DNA from: Clostridiales bacterium
GTDB lineage: Bacteria; Bacillota; Clostridia; Oscillospirales; Acutalibacteraceae
Assembly (NCBI GenBank): GCA_019415925.1
Contig: DXYG01000007.1
Location: 1 to 58,912, forward strand
Direction: 5' to 3'
Length of the DNA stretch: 58,912 nucleotides
Shown one piece after another: positions 17,321-25,753 of this stretch. Position 1 is the first letter of the stretch. The number at the start of each line of letters is the position of its first letter. Below the pieces are notes generated by a model, which saw nothing but the letters and a program-made list of their open reading frames with translations, ran no database searches and had not been told where the DNA came from. The translations under genes and the position numbers were made by a program.

Positions 17321-17527
17321 TCATTTTGCAACATCATTATCGTGTGAAGCTGCTTCAATCCAAGCTTTTTTTGCATCTAATGCATTAGCTAATGCAGATT
17401 CTATAGTTTCTCCGCAGGTAATACATCCGGGTAAGTCGGGAAAATTAACCACAAAACCACCTTCACTTTTGTCTTCTATGACTTCCATACGATATGACAT
17501 ATCCATATAATCATTAAGTGTATTCAT
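17321..17527 (-). CDS. Truncated HicB-like antitoxin domain protein
   Basis: The protein is 68 aa from the ATG at 17527. MSYRMEVIEDKSEGGFVVNFPDLPGCITCGETIESALANALDAKKAW in its middle (residues 10-56) is a near-complete HicB N-terminal (partial RNase H-like) domain. Family members usually continue for 50-70 residues into an HTH or ribbon-helix-helix DNA-binding domain. Here the frame ends at NDVAK, so that part is missing. No hicA toxin gene is seen beside it. It is probably an orphan or decayed antitoxin. The frame is open upstream to 17635 but that part has no family resemblance. Confidence 0.65.
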   Translation of the reverse strand: MNTLNDYMDMSYRMEVIEDKSEGGFVVNFPDLPGCITCGETIESALANALDAKKAWIEAASHDNDVAK

Positions 17528-17604
17528 AGCCTTTTGCCTCGCTTTCGCAATTTGCCTTATCGTTTTGACATTCCTAATACTATCTGAAATTATATTAATG
17601 CCTG

Positions 17605-17838
17605 CTGAACAATTCAAAAACATAGAAATCATCAAACAAATTACTATTTTTTGAATTGTTCAGGTGCAAGGTTTTTGAGTTAATAAGCTCAAAAACCTTG
17701 CACTTGCCGGAAAACACTTTTCCGGCAAAACAAGCTTATCAAATGTCTTACTGAATCAAAATCTTTGATTTTGCGTAAAAATACCGATTTTCGGTGTTTT
17801 TACAAAACGGCAACGGCGTGTTGCTGTTTATTCAGTAG
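17605..17838. repeat. Array of inverted repeats (MITE-like)
   Basis: Six consecutive inverted repeats and no ORF: CTGAACAATTCAAAAA with its complement (17605-17620/17648-17663); a 16-bp perfect stem with 8-nt loop (17664-17679/17688-17703); an 11-bp perfect stem TTGCCGGAAAA (17704-17714/17718-17728); ATCAAA/TTTGAT; a 13-bp stem with one wobble (17775-17787/17791-17803); and GCAAC/GTTGC (17810-17824). An outer pair TACTGAAT/ATTCAGTA (17749-17756/17830-17837) bounds the last three. The right edge TGTTTATTCAGTAG (17825-17838) recurs exactly at 19351-19364, at the end of the IS remnant, suggesting related terminal repeats. Confidence 0.65.
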
Positions 17839-18091
17839 GCATTATATTAATGTTATATTATATTATATTATGCTTTTTTAATTTATTCAATGACCTTGTC
17901 AGTCAAACTTTTATTATAGCTCAAAAATAAAAATGCGTATTAGAAATTACTCTTTTTTTCGTCTATACGTTTTTTAAAATAGAGGTTGTGTGTATCACAC
18001 ATGTAATTCTGTGTGAACGTTGCATTATAATTCTGTCCTTATTGTTTTATAAAATATCTGCTGTTATATTTATTATCTTAAACAATTGGCT

Positions 18092-18283
18092 TATTAAAGC
18101 CGTTTTTTAAGATAAAAGTAAAAAAGACTTGACCGCCAACTTGGCGTTTTCAAAAATCACGTTTATAAAAGAAGTAACAGGTTTATGATTATCAAAATTA
18201 ATACAAATTCAAAAATGCCGTATTAAAGCCTTTTTTTAATATAAAAGTAAATAAGTCTTGACTGCCAACTTGGCGCTTTCAAA
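18092..18283. repeat. 63-bp direct repeat, two copies
   Basis: Copies at 18092-18154 and 18221-18283 differ at about six positions. Each runs from TATTAAAGCC to GGCGYTTTCAAA and contains the dyad GCCAACTTGGC. The flanks between copies are unrelated. The 17839-18091 stretch before them shows only AT-rich sequence. Origin unknown; part of a gene-free 1.1-kb stretch (17636-18751). Confidence 0.75.
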
Positions 18284-18310
18284 TCGGAACACTGATTTTA
18301 TTAGTATCAA

Positions 18311-18470
18311 AAATATAGTCACAAAAGTCCGCAAATATTGTCACAAAAGTCTACAAAAAAGTCTACAAATATTGTCACAAAATTGAAATTTTGAAAAGTT
18401 GATTTGTGACAATATCTTTGTAAACTTTACGCCTTGGATAAGCCATTTTGTAAACTTTATGTAGACTTTT
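18311..18470. repeat. Cluster of short GTCACAAAA / TGTAGAC repeats in both orientations
   Basis: AATATTGTCACAAAA-type words occur at 18311-18331, 18333-18354 and 18367-18387, interleaved with AAAGTCTAC. After 18400 the same words appear inverted (TTTGTGACAATAT, TTTGTAAACTTTA, ATGTAGACTTTT). A perfect 13-bp inverted repeat pairs 18369-18381 with 18403-18415. The repeated roughly 22-bp unit resembles the multi-site ends of Tn7-like or other transposons, but no such transposase is present. A 20-bp near-repeat ending CCAAAATCCCTGATA follows at about 18626-18662. Confidence 0.6.
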
Positions 18471-18751
18471 CATAACGTACTCTATAGAACATAGTTCGGA
18501 AAAGTTTACATAACTCCAGGTACAAAAAAGTAAAATAACTCTAATAGATTGGGGTGCATCATAGGTAAGTCAAAACGAGATTTGACGATTGGCGATATTA
18601 TTACGTAATACCAACTGAACAAACCAAAATCCCTGATATGAACAACCCAAAATCCCTGATAAATACTGACAAAACAGGCTGAAAGTGATATAATAAATGG
18701 AAGGAAAACGGCGGAAACACCGCAAAAAGCTTGCATTTGGAGATGAGCAAT

Positions 18752-19364
18752 ATGTATAAATTCGAACAACGGACAAGATAAGCCTTGAGGATTTTGGTCA
18801 ACCGGTTGGTATGAATCGTAAAAACAGCAACCGCTGGGTGAAGCGTGCGCAGATAATTCCTTGGTTGGAAATTGAGAAGAAGTACGCAAAACTTTTCTCC
18901 AACAAGAAAGGCAATGTTGCAAAATCTCTGCGATTAGGTCTCGGCGCAAGAATTATTCAGGCGGATACAGTTTTTCCGACAATGAAATTCCTCTTCAAAT
19001 TCAGGAAAATCCATATCTTCAATACTTTTGCGGCTACAAGGAGTTTGACGACAGCAAGCCTCCTTTTGATTCTTCGATGATGGTGTATTTCCGCAAGCGC
19101 CTGACTCCTGAAATCATAGGAGAAATAAACGAGATGATTATTAAAGCAGAGCAATCAAGGCTTGAGAAAGAGATTGAAAAAGAGGCTGAAAAAAAGACGA
19201 AGCGCAAGTGTGGTATGGGTATGATAGTGACAAGATTGAAAGAAACAACTTGCCACAGCATCGCTATGTCTGTTCTGCTCCTCAACATAAGAAAAATTGA
19301 AATACAGAGGGAGGCGTTGCTATTACTCTTTGCTCGTAGTTATAAATTGGTGTTTATTCAGTAG
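18752..19364 (+). pseudogene. Internally deleted, frameshifted IS transposase (IS5/IS1182-like)
   Basis: From the ATG at 18752 (GGAG upstream) the translation YKFEQR, then in another frame DKISLEDFGQPVG, then NRWVKRAQIIPWLEIEKKYAKLF matches the N-terminus of IS1182/IS5-type transposases. After another frame change, YKEFDDSKPPFDSSMMVYFRKRLTPEIIGEINEMI follows. At about 19200 the sequence jumps to a C-terminal-like GMGMIVTRLKETTCHSIAMSVLLLN, so the catalytic middle is deleted. TGTTTATTCAGTAG at 19351-19364 is probably its right terminal repeat. It separates the SNF2 part from the polysaccharide operon. Confidence 0.8.
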
Positions 19365-19550
19365 ATATTAAATAGTAAATATTTTTCCATAATCACGCTA
19401 AAAAGCAAGGTAACTTTACTTATATAGCTTTCTCACTGAAAAGTCTTTATGTATTACTATGTGAAAATTACTAATATCTTAATTTCTTGGTGAATAACAA
19501 TAAATAACTCGTACAAATTTTGTCGAAAAGCTAAAAAATAAAATATTGTG

Positions 19551-19579
19551 TTGAAATAAAAGGGCTGTTGGAGTATAAT
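19551..19579 (+). promoter_or_regulatory. Promoter of the exopolysaccharide operon
   Basis: TTGAAA (19551-19556), 17-bp spacer, TATAAT (19574-19579). It is followed by a leader of about 40 nt and the ribosome site CTGGAGGTAG before the ATG at 19623. From here genes run in one direction to 41115 with mostly short gaps, so this is the likely main promoter. 19365-19550 shows nothing else. Confidence 0.75.
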
Positions 19580-19622
19580 AATACTGTAAAATGCAATAAA
19601 TATGTAAACTGGAGGTAGTCCT

Positions 19623-20345
19623 ATGGAAGAAAAGGATGAAATTGTTATGTCATTGACAGATATATGGAACATCATTAAGAGAAATGCGGCTTTTATTATT
19701 GTAATTACGCTTATTTGTGCCGTCGGAAGCTTTTTTATAACAAGATATTTTATCCCAAAGTCATATACATCATCAATTCAGCTATATGTTGATACCTCAA
19801 CCGACAGCGAAAATAAAACCAACTACAATATACTTTCTGAGCAAACCTATGCACAGAATCTTGTTAATACATACATTAAAATGCTTAACACAAATACTTT
19901 TTACACAGAGCTTTCCGAGCATATAAACAACAAATATACTGCTAAGCAGCTCAGCGAAATGATTTCTTTCAGCAGCGATGAAAAAACGGAGATTTTTGAC
20001 GCTAAGGTTACTTCCTCTTCTCCAAATGACTCAAAGCTTATTGCCGATGCGGTCGGCGAGATTGCACCTGAGGCTATTTCAAGACTTAAATCCAAAGCAA
20101 CACTTAAGATAGTTGATTATGCTCAGCTTCCTACAGTTCCGTCATCTCCGAGTGAGAAAAAGAATGTGATAATTGCATTGATAGCAGGTCTTGTTATATC
20201 TGTCGGAATTTCATTACTCAGAGCATTCCTCGATAAAAAGATGAGATACAACGAGGATTTGACTATGATTGGAGATATTCCGATTCTTGCAGCTATTCCA
20301 AAATTTGACGCAGTAAATGAATCTAACGGAAAAAAGAAAAGATAA
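19623..20345 (+). CDS. Polysaccharide chain-length/kinase-activator protein (Wzz, CpsC/TkmA type)
   Basis: A 240-aa membrane protein with two membrane helices (about 24-44 and 182-202) flanking an extracellular Wzz domain. The N-terminal region has the DIWNIIKRN start and FIPKSYTSSIQLYV segment of the family. The short cytoplasmic tail lacks a kinase domain, so the kinase is the separate next gene, as in Gram-positive CpsC/CpsD and TkmA/PtkA pairs. It regulates polymer length with Wzy and activates the kinase. First gene of the operon. Confidence 0.9.
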   Translation: MEEKDEIVMSLTDIWNIIKRNAAFIIVITLICAVGSFFITRYFIPKSYTSSIQLYVDTSTDSENKTNYNILSEQTYAQNLVNTYIKMLNTNTFYTELSEHINNKYTAKQLSEMISFSSDEKTEIFDAKVTSSSPNDSKLIADAVGEIAPEAISRLKSKATLKIVDYAQLPTVPSSPSEKKNVIIALIAGLVISVGISLLRAFLDKKMRYNEDLTMIGDIPILAAIPKFDAVNESNGKKKR

Positions 20346-20357
20346 GAGGGAGTCAGT

Positions 20358-21068
20358 ATGAAAAAGTATCCAAAAAGAGGCTCTGCACAAGATGTAAAAC
20401 TCAATGCTGAAGCAGTCGGTTTTCAGATTAAAGAGTCTTATAAAAAAGCAAGAACTAATATTGCGTATTCGATTGTAAAAAAAGGCTGTAAAATGGTTTC
20501 TTTCACAAGCTCTGCAAAATCCGAAGGAAAGACTATTACTGCGGTTAATATTGCTATTGCACTTGCACAGCAGGTTGATACAAGGGTATTGATTATTGAT
20601 TGTGATTTGAGAAGACCGAGAATACAAACGGTACTCGAAATACCTGTTGACAAAGGAATTACAAATTACCTCAATTTTGAATGTGAGGTTTCTGATATTA
20701 TTTATAATTCCAAAATGGACAATCTTGACGCTATCTGCTGCGGTACTATTCCTCCGAATCCGTCAGAGTTATTGTCAAGTGAAAATATGAAAGAATTAAT
20801 CAAAGAGCTTTCAAAGCAATATGATTATATTATTTTTGACACTCCTCCGATTGGCGTAGTAATAGACGCTTTACCTATAATTAAGCAAACTGACGGTGTT
20901 GTTGTAGTTGTAAGAGATAATGTTACCGACATCAGGGAATACAAAAAAACAATTGAGATACTTAAACGCTCCGAAGCCAATATTATCGGTGCGATATTTA
21001 ACGATGTTGAACCTGTCGGCAAACGCAAATACGGCGGCGAATACAGATACGGTTATTACGTAGAATAA
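20358..21068 (+). CDS. Bacterial tyrosine kinase for polysaccharide assembly (CpsD/PtkA type)
   Basis: A 236-aa BY-kinase. Walker A is SSAKSEGKTITAVN, Walker A' is VLIIDCDLRRP and Walker B is YDYIIFDTPPIG. The C-terminus has the autophosphorylated tyrosine cluster YGGEYRYGYYVE. It partners with the preceding membrane protein. A PHP-type phosphatase (CpsB/PtpZ), usually next door, is absent from the operon. It starts 12 bp after the previous stop. Confidence 0.93.
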   Translation: MKKYPKRGSAQDVKLNAEAVGFQIKESYKKARTNIAYSIVKKGCKMVSFTSSAKSEGKTITAVNIAIALAQQVDTRVLIIDCDLRRPRIQTVLEIPVDKGITNYLNFECEVSDIIYNSKMDNLDAICCGTIPPNPSELLSSENMKELIKELSKQYDYIIFDTPPIGVVIDALPIIKQTDGVVVVVRDNVTDIREYKKTIEILKRSEANIIGAIFNDVEPVGKRKYGGEYRYGYYVE

Positions 21069-21113
21069 GGCTATTAATTTTACCTTTTGTTTTTTGGCGA
21101 GAGGGGTGTAATT

Positions 21114-21821
21114 TTGACGGAAGAGATATATGCAAAAGGAAAGAAATGCAAAGTTCCCGAAAGAAATGTTATGCCTGAGGATAATATTGATTATTATGCT
21201 AATATAAAAACAAGACACGGTTACTGGTGGTTAAGAAGACTTCAGGATATCTTATTCTCACTTATAGCCATAATTGTTCTTTCTCCCGTTATGTTCATTA
21301 CAGCTATTGCTATCATTATTGATGATCCTAAAGGCAGTCCTATTTTTTCGCAAATACGAGTCGGAAGAGCCGGCAAAAAATTTAAAATGTATAAATTTCG
21401 CTCAATGGTTGTTGACGCAGAAGACAGACTTCAGGTATTGCTGAAAGATAATGAAATGGATGGACCTGCTTTTAAAATGACCGATGATCCAAGAATTACA
21501 AGAGTCGGACAGTTTATAAGAAAAACAAGCATAGATGAGCTTCCGCAGCTTTTTAATATTTTAAAGGGTGATATGAGTATTGTGGGACCTCGTCCTGCGT
21601 TGCCCAGAGAGGTTAAGCAATATACTGTTTATCAGACTCAGAGATTGTTTATAACGCCGGGTCTGACTTGCTACTGGCAAATTCAGCCAAACAGAAATGA
21701 CATTTCGTTCGACGAATGGGTTGAGATGGATCTGCAGTATATCCGTGAGCGCAGTTTTCTTGTTGACTGGAAAATAATTTTTAAAACGATTATTGCAGTT
21801 TTTACAAAACAAGGAAGATGA
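21114..21821 (+). CDS. Undecaprenyl-phosphate sugar phosphotransferase (initiating transferase)
   Basis: The protein is about 235 aa from a TTG start at 21114, chosen because GAGAGGGG lies nine bases upstream. One N-terminal membrane hairpin (about 44-66) is followed by the WcaJ/CpsE catalytic domain: SQIRVGRAGKKFKMYKFRSM, DELPQLFNILKGDMSIVGPRP and the terminal GLTCYWQI. It loads the first sugar-1-phosphate on undecaprenyl phosphate at the inner membrane face. It is the short, single-domain form without the N-terminal CoA-binding part. Confidence 0.92.
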   Translation: MTEEIYAKGKKCKVPERNVMPEDNIDYYANIKTRHGYWWLRRLQDILFSLIAIIVLSPVMFITAIAIIIDDPKGSPIFSQIRVGRAGKKFKMYKFRSMVVDAEDRLQVLLKDNEMDGPAFKMTDDPRITRVGQFIRKTSIDELPQLFNILKGDMSIVGPRPALPREVKQYTVYQTQRLFITPGLTCYWQIQPNRNDISFDEWVEMDLQYIRERSFLVDWKIIFKTIIAVFTKQGR

Positions 21822-21835
21822 TTTGGGAGGTACAT

Positions 21836-22027
21836 ATGAAAGGTATAATTCTGGCAGGCGGTTCCGGAACACGTCTTTACCCTTTGACGAAAGTAACTTC
21901 AAAACAGTTACTTCCGATTTATGATAAACCTATGATTTACTACCCGATGTCTGTACTTATGAATGCAGGCATTCGGGATATTCTCATAATTTCAACTCTA
22001 CAGGATATGCTTCGTTTAAAGATTTAA
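21836..22027 (+). pseudogene. Truncated rfbA copy
   Basis: The first ~60 codons are almost identical in DNA to the intact rfbA at 23738 (MKGIILAGGSGTRLYPLTKV onwards). After the codons for IISTLQD the sequence drifts and stops at 22027; the full enzyme is about 298 aa. The nucleotide-binding loop is kept but the rest is gone. It is a scar of duplication or recombination. Confidence 0.92.
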
Positions 22028-22134
22028 AGGACTGTTTTTGCGTTGAAGAGTAATTGTCATGGTTAAGAGAGCTGAGAATACGGCTCAATCTGAAATGTTT
22101 TTAATTAATAATAAACATAACGAGGAGAAATATC

Positions 22135-22410
22135 ATGAAAAAATAAACGATTGCAGTTGCGGGTACAGGCTATGTGGGATTGTCTATTGCCACATTGTTA
22201 TCTCAGCATCACAAGGTTTTTGCTGTAGATATTATAGAAGAAAAAGTAAACCTGATTAACAATAGAAAATCTCCGATTCAAGATGACTATATCGAGCAAT
22301 ATCTGGCTGAAAAGGAGCTTGATCTGACTGCAACAGTAGATGCAAAAGCAGCATATACTGACGCAGATTTTGTTGTTATTGCGGCTCCGACTGACTGGAC
22401 AAGTCTATAA
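22135..22410 (+). pseudogene. Truncated ugd copy with early stop
   Basis: A ribosome site (CGAGGAG) and ATG are followed by TAA at codon 4 (22144-22146), then an open frame TIAVAGTGYVGLSIATLLSQ continuing for about 85 codons. It parallels the intact ugd at 22473 but is not identical (about four-fifths of residues agree by eye). It ends at APTDWTSL where the intact gene continues ATPTNYDS. With the rfbA fragment it forms a decayed rfbA-ugd pair in front of an intact ugd-rfbA pair. Confidence 0.9.
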
Positions 22411-22472
22411 TACCGAAAAGATACGAAAATAAATGTTTGTAAATAATGTTATATTAAGGAGAAATTGAAAAT

Positions 22473-23723
22473 ATGGAAAAGAAACATACAATTGCAGTTG
22501 CAGGAACAGGATATGTAGGTCTTTCTGTTGCAACCCTCCTGGCACAAAAAAATAAGGTTTATGCGGTTGATGTCATTCCTGAAAAGGTTGAAATGATAAA
22601 TCAGAGAAAGTCACCGATTCAGGATGATTATATAGAAAAATATCTGGCAGAAAAAGAACTTGACCTGACGGCAACGCTTGACGCTGAGCTTGCCTATAAA
22701 AACTCAGAATTCATTATTATTGCCACACCGACCAATTATGATTCAAATACTCAAAAGTTCGATACATCTGCGGTTGAGGCTGTAATCAAGCTGGTTATGG
22801 AATATAATCCGAATGCGATTATGGTAATTAAATCTACCATTCCTGTCGGATATACTGAGAGTATTCGTAAAAAAACCGGCAGTAATAACATTATCTTCAG
22901 TCCGGAATTTCTGCGTGAGAGTATGGCTCTTTACGATAATTTATATCCGTCAAGAATTATTGTCGGCACTGATTTAAACGACGAACGCTTATTAGATGCG
23001 GCACATACTTTTGCCGAGCTTCTGCAAGAGGGTGCAATTAAAGAGAATATAGATACTTTGTTTATGGGATTTACCGAAGCAGAGGCTGTAAAGCTTTTTG
23101 CCAATACATATCTTGCTTTAAGAGTTGCATATTTTAATGAACTCGATACTTATGCAGAAAGCAAAGGCTTGAACGCAAAACAGATTATTGACGGAGTGTG
23201 CCTTGATCCTCGTATTGGTACTCACTACAACAATCCGAGCTTTGGTTACGGCGGATATTGCTTGCCGAAGGATACTAAGCAGCTGTTAGCAAACTATGCA
23301 GATGTTCCTCAGAATATGATGTCTGCCATCGTTGAGAGTAATAGAACAAGAAAAGACTTTATTGCTGATCGTGTGCTGAAAATGGCGGGATATTACGGCT
23401 ATGAGGAAGATAACCAGTTCAGCAAGAGCAAGGAAAAGTCTGCAACTGTCGGTGTTTTCCGCCTGACTATGAAGAGTAATAGCGACAATTTCCGCCAAAG
23501 CTCCATTCAAGGAGTTATGAAGCGGATTAAAGCAAAGGGCGCAACAGTAGTAATTTATGAACCGACGCTTGAGGATGGCGAAACCTTCTTTGGAAGTGTG
23601 GTTGTCAATGATTTGGAAAAATTCAAAAATATGTGCAACGCAATAATTGCAAACAGGTATGACAACTGCCTTGATGATGTGAAGGATAAGGTTTATACAA
23701 GGGATATTTTTCAAAGAGATTAA
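22473..23723 (+). CDS. ugd: UDP-glucose 6-dehydrogenase
   Basis: The protein is 416 aa. The NAD site is IAVAGTGYVGLSVATLL, the substrate segment is SPEFLRESMALYDNLYPSRIIVG, and the catalytic-cysteine loop is NNPSFGYGGYCLPKDTKQL. It oxidises UDP-glucose to UDP-glucuronate, so the polymer probably contains a uronic acid. AAGGAG precedes the ATG. YwqF of B. subtilis is the analogous gene beside its tyrosine kinase. Confidence 0.96.
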   Translation: MEKKHTIAVAGTGYVGLSVATLLAQKNKVYAVDVIPEKVEMINQRKSPIQDDYIEKYLAEKELDLTATLDAELAYKNSEFIIIATPTNYDSNTQKFDTSAVEAVIKLVMEYNPNAIMVIKSTIPVGYTESIRKKTGSNNIIFSPEFLRESMALYDNLYPSRIIVGTDLNDERLLDAAHTFAELLQEGAIKENIDTLFMGFTEAEAVKLFANTYLALRVAYFNELDTYAESKGLNAKQIIDGVCLDPRIGTHYNNPSFGYGGYCLPKDTKQLLANYADVPQNMMSAIVESNRTRKDFIADRVLKMAGYYGYEEDNQFSKSKEKSATVGVFRLTMKSNSDNFRQSSIQGVMKRIKAKGATVVIYEPTLEDGETFFGSVVVNDLEKFKNMCNAIIANRYDNCLDDVKDKVYTRDIFQRD

Positions 23724-23737
23724 TCGGGAGAAAGAAT

Positions 23738-24634
23738 ATGAAAGGCATTATTTTAGCCGGAGGTTCCGGTACACGTTTGTACCCATTGACGAAAGTAACT
23801 TCTAAACAGTTACTTCCGATTTATGATAAACCTATGATTTACTACCCGATGTCTGTACTTATGAATGCAGGCATTCGGGATATTCTCATAATTTCAACTC
23901 CACAGGATACACCTCGCTTTAAGGATTTATTGGGCGATGGACGTCAGTTTGGCGTCAATCTGACCTACGCTGTTCAGCCGTCACCTGATGGACTTGCGCA
24001 GGCGTTTATTATTGGCGCTGATTTTATCGGTGATGATACGGTTGCGATGGTGCTGGGAGATAATATTTTCGCAGGACACGGTCTGAAAAAGCGTCTTAAA
24101 GCTGCTGTTAAGAATGCGGAGTCCGGAAAGGGTGCTACTGTTTTCGGCTATTATGTTGATGATCCCGAACGTTTCGGTATTGTTGAATTTGACGAAAACG
24201 GAAAGGCTGTTTCTATCGAAGAAAAGCCCGAAAATCCTAATTCGAATTACTGTGTAACAGGTCTTTATTTCTACGATAACAATGTTGTAGAGTATGCAAA
24301 AAATCTCAAGCCGTCAGCAAGGGGAGAGCTTGAAATTACAGATCTCAACAAAATTTACCTTGAGAATAAAGCGTTAAATGTAGAATTGCTCGGACAGGGA
24401 TTCACTTGGCTTGACACAGGTACGCACGAAAGTCTTGTTGACGCTACAAATTTTGTAAAAACGGTAGAAACACATCAGCACAGAAAAATTGCCTGCCTTG
24501 AGGAAATCGCATATCTCAACGGCTGGATTACCAAAGAGGATGTACTTGAGGTTTATGAAGTGCTGAAAAAGAATCAGTACGGTCAGTATCTGAAAGATGT
24601 GCTTGATGGAAAGTACATAGATTATCTTTATTAA
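23738..24634 (+). CDS. rfbA: Glucose-1-phosphate thymidylyltransferase
   Basis: The protein is 298 aa. GGSGTRLYPLTKVTSKQLLPIYDKPMIYYP is at residues 8-37, followed by VMVLGDNIF-type and FTWLDTGTHESL segments of RmlA. It makes dTDP-glucose from glucose-1-phosphate and dTTP, the first step to dTDP-rhamnose. It follows ugd by 14 bp and is followed by rfbB, rfbD and rfbC. Confidence 0.97.
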   Translation: MKGIILAGGSGTRLYPLTKVTSKQLLPIYDKPMIYYPMSVLMNAGIRDILIISTPQDTPRFKDLLGDGRQFGVNLTYAVQPSPDGLAQAFIIGADFIGDDTVAMVLGDNIFAGHGLKKRLKAAVKNAESGKGATVFGYYVDDPERFGIVEFDENGKAVSIEEKPENPNSNYCVTGLYFYDNNVVEYAKNLKPSARGELEITDLNKIYLENKALNVELLGQGFTWLDTGTHESLVDATNFVKTVETHQHRKIACLEEIAYLNGWITKEDVLEVYEVLKKNQYGQYLKDVLDGKYIDYLY

Positions 24635-24657
24635 GAGGGAAAAAGTAGGGGAACGAT

Positions 24658-25731
24658 ATGAAAAAATATCTGATTACCGGTTGTGCCGGATTTATTGGTT
24701 CAAATTTTGTTTACTATATGCTGAAAAAGTATGAGGATATTCTCCTCGTAAACCTTGATAAATTGACTTATGCGGGAAATCTTGAAAATCTTAAAGGCGT
24801 GGAGGGAGATTCACGCCATATTTTCGTACAGGGAGATATCTGCGACAAGGAGCTTGTTGCAGGTCTGTTTGAAAAATATGATTTTGACTATGTGATTAAC
24901 TTTGCGGCAGAAAGCCACGTTGACAGAAGTATTGCAAATCCCGAAATCTTTGTTCAGACCAATGTTATGGGTACTGTGAATCTGCTCCAGAGAGCAAAAG
25001 AGGCTTGGTATGACGCAGAAGCAAAGACGTGGAAAGAGGGCAAAAAGTATCTTCAGGTTTCTACAGATGAGGTTTACGGCGCACTCGGTGCAGAGGGATA
25101 TTTTATGGAAACTACTCCGCTTTCTCCCCACAGTCCGTATTCTTCGTCAAAGGCCAGTGCCGACCATTTTGTTATGGCTTTTCACGATACATACGGTATG
25201 CCGATAAATATTACCCGCTGTTCTAACAACTACGGTCCGTATCAGTTCCCCGAGAAGCTGATTCCGCTGATGATTAATAATGCGAAGCATCACAAACAGC
25301 TCCCTGTTTACGGTGACGGTATGCAGATTCGTGACTGGCTGTATGTAGAGGATCACTGCAAGGCAATAGATATGGTTGCAAACGGAGGAAAAGTCGGCGA
25401 GGTTTACAACGTTGGCGGTCATAATGAGCGCCCGAATATCTTTATTGTTAAGACTATTATTGAGCAGCTTCACGACAGATTGAACGATGACGGTATCAGC
25501 GAAGAGCTTATCAAGCACGTTGAAGACCGTCTTGGTCACGACCGCCGTTATGGTATAGATCCGACAAAGATTAAAAACGATCTAGGCTGGTATCCTGAAA
25601 CACCGTTTGAAAAGGGTATTGTTCTGACTATTGACTGGTACCTTGAAAACGAAGAATGGATGAATAATGTAACAAGCGGTAATTATCAGAAATACTATGA
25701 AGAAATGTATAAAGCAAAATCTGAAATATAA
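24658..25731 (+). CDS. rfbB: dTDP-glucose 4,6-dehydratase
   Basis: The protein is 357 aa of the extended SDR type. The NAD site is ITGCAGFIGSNFV, the active-site Thr-Asp-Glu is in STDEVYG, and the YxxxK pair is in SPYSSSKASADHF. It produces dTDP-4-keto-6-deoxyglucose, the second step to dTDP-rhamnose. It lies in the middle of the rhamnose block. Confidence 0.97.
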   Translation: MKKYLITGCAGFIGSNFVYYMLKKYEDILLVNLDKLTYAGNLENLKGVEGDSRHIFVQGDICDKELVAGLFEKYDFDYVINFAAESHVDRSIANPEIFVQTNVMGTVNLLQRAKEAWYDAEAKTWKEGKKYLQVSTDEVYGALGAEGYFMETTPLSPHSPYSSSKASADHFVMAFHDTYGMPINITRCSNNYGPYQFPEKLIPLMINNAKHHKQLPVYGDGMQIRDWLYVEDHCKAIDMVANGGKVGEVYNVGGHNERPNIFIVKTIIEQLHDRLNDDGISEELIKHVEDRLGHDRRYGIDPTKIKNDLGWYPETPFEKGIVLTIDWYLENEEWMNNVTSGNYQKYYEEMYKAKSEI

Positions 25732-25753
25732 CGCAAAATAAGGTTGTGTGAAA

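Noticed and set aside
18506..18949. 147-codon minus-strand ORF and two overlapping ones
   Set aside because: They are antisense shadows of the decayed transposase start and its repeat-rich upstream DNA; no protein features.
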